From NCBI RefSeq assembly GCF_000224335.1, contig NZ_AFXZ01000051.1:1-61999 (forward strand): a stretch of 61,999 nt of DNA, in the 5' to 3' direction. The stretch is from Bizionia argentinensis JUB59. Lineage in GTDB: Bacteria; Bacteroidota; Bacteroidia; Flavobacteriales; Flavobacteriaceae. The notes under the pieces are model-generated. The model saw only the letters and a list, made by a program, of their open reading frames with translations, was not told where the DNA came from and ran no database searches. Shown piece after piece: positions 61,775 through 61,999 of this stretch (its first letter is position 1; each line of letters starts with the position of its first letter). The position numbers and the translations under genes are program-made.

Positions 61775-61999
61775 TAACGGCTCAACACAAAAAGTTGTGG
61801 AGTAACAAAAAATAAAAGAACTTTGTAACTAAAACTTCTATGCTTTCAGAATCGCTATTACCCATTGCCAACTTATTACTTCCCGAAGTGCTTATAACCT
61901 ATTTTGATCTTAAAAAACACGAGGTGAAAGGCGAAGACCTCCACTTTTATTTTACAGAGCTGAATACCGTTCCCGATGGGCATACTGGCATGAGGCTCC
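61775..61999 (+). mobile_element. ISAon1-type insertion sequence, left end (runs off window)
   Basis: The left end is near 61775-61780 (ggctcaacacaaaaagttg), followed by ~60 non-coding bases and a transposase N-terminal ORF leaving the window. It abuts the start of the DMT transporter gene. The exact boundary and partner end are outside the view. Confidence 0.55.
61840..61999 (+). CDS. ISAon1-type transposase, N-terminal region (partial)
   Basis: Starts at ATG 61840 and is open to the window end: MLSESLLPIANLLLPEVLIT, then YFDLKKHEVKGEDLHFYFTE and NTVPDGHTGMRL. This resembles the N-terminal region protein of ISAon1-type elements in Bacteroidota, usually the first of two overlapping ORFs that yield the transposase. 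Only 53 codons are visible. Confidence 0.75.
   Translation, partial: MLSESLLPIANLLLPEVLITYFDLKKHEVKGEDLHFYFTELNTVPDGHTGMRL

Noticed and set aside
1-61999. CRISPR arrays, tRNA and rRNA genes
   Set aside because: No regularly spaced direct repeats with spacers, and no cloverleaf or rRNA-like sequence recognised on either strand.

Overview
The window is a chromosomal segment of a Flavobacteriaceae-type Bacteroidota. The DNA is AT-rich, and many intergenic regions carry the Bacteroidota -7 promoter box TAnnTTTG. Gene content fits too: lipoproteins, MliC-like inhibitors, PepSY-like proteins, TolC/patatin outer-membrane proteins, BaeRF, DUF5996, and an ISAon1-type transposase at the right edge. 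The genus cannot be fixed from sequence alone.

Layout. (1) 1-8.1 kb is a variable, cassette-like region. Small unrelated cargo units are separated by ~130-140 bp related repeats with internal hairpins. The units are an unknown ORF, a complete retron (phosphoribosyltransferase-like protein, winged-helix protein, msr-msd RNA, reverse transcriptase), an S41 peptidase, an AraC regulator and an aspartyl protease. One repeat is split by an intact IS110-type element (3166-4393). Its putative bridge RNA appears to contain readable guide segments for both the donor end and the target. (2) 8.4-14.4 kb holds a TolC / membrane-fusion / ABC-2 permease export operon and a patatin-barrel protein. (3) 14.5-49 kb, nearly all on the minus strand, is rich in stress and detoxification genes: an MFS transporter, an old-yellow-enzyme homologue, a cytosine-deaminase-like amidohydrolase, Dps, MscS, cardiolipin synthase, pirins, DoxX and YceI proteins, a DsbA-like protein, an FMN reductase, catalase, two double-domain UspA proteins, a triple RidA protein, HdeD, SDR, BaeRF and PepSY-like proteins. 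At least five genes here are broken by frameshifts or stops. (4) 48.2-52 kb encodes a response regulator with a CRP-type DNA-binding half and a multi-PAS histidine kinase. (5) 52.2-54.5 kb is a FUSC-family membrane protein. (6) 54.5-60.5 kb is a full urease operon, ureA-B-C-E-F-G-D plus a UreH-like transporter. (7) 60.8-62.0 kb is a DMT transporter whose 5' end abuts an insertion sequence.

The strongest unannotated signal is a regulon. A 12-bp palindrome of form TGAyCtnrGTCA occurs upstream of six minus-strand units: amidohydrolase, Dps, UspA, triple RidA, PepSY-like and a probable stress protein. In all six its centre lies exactly 33 bp upstream of the centre of a TAnnTTTG-like box. That is the geometry of a class II CRP/FNR activator near -41. 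The CRP-type response regulator at 48.2-49.3 kb is the obvious candidate regulator. The second strong signal is the IS110 bridge RNA, whose guides can be matched to its own insertion site.
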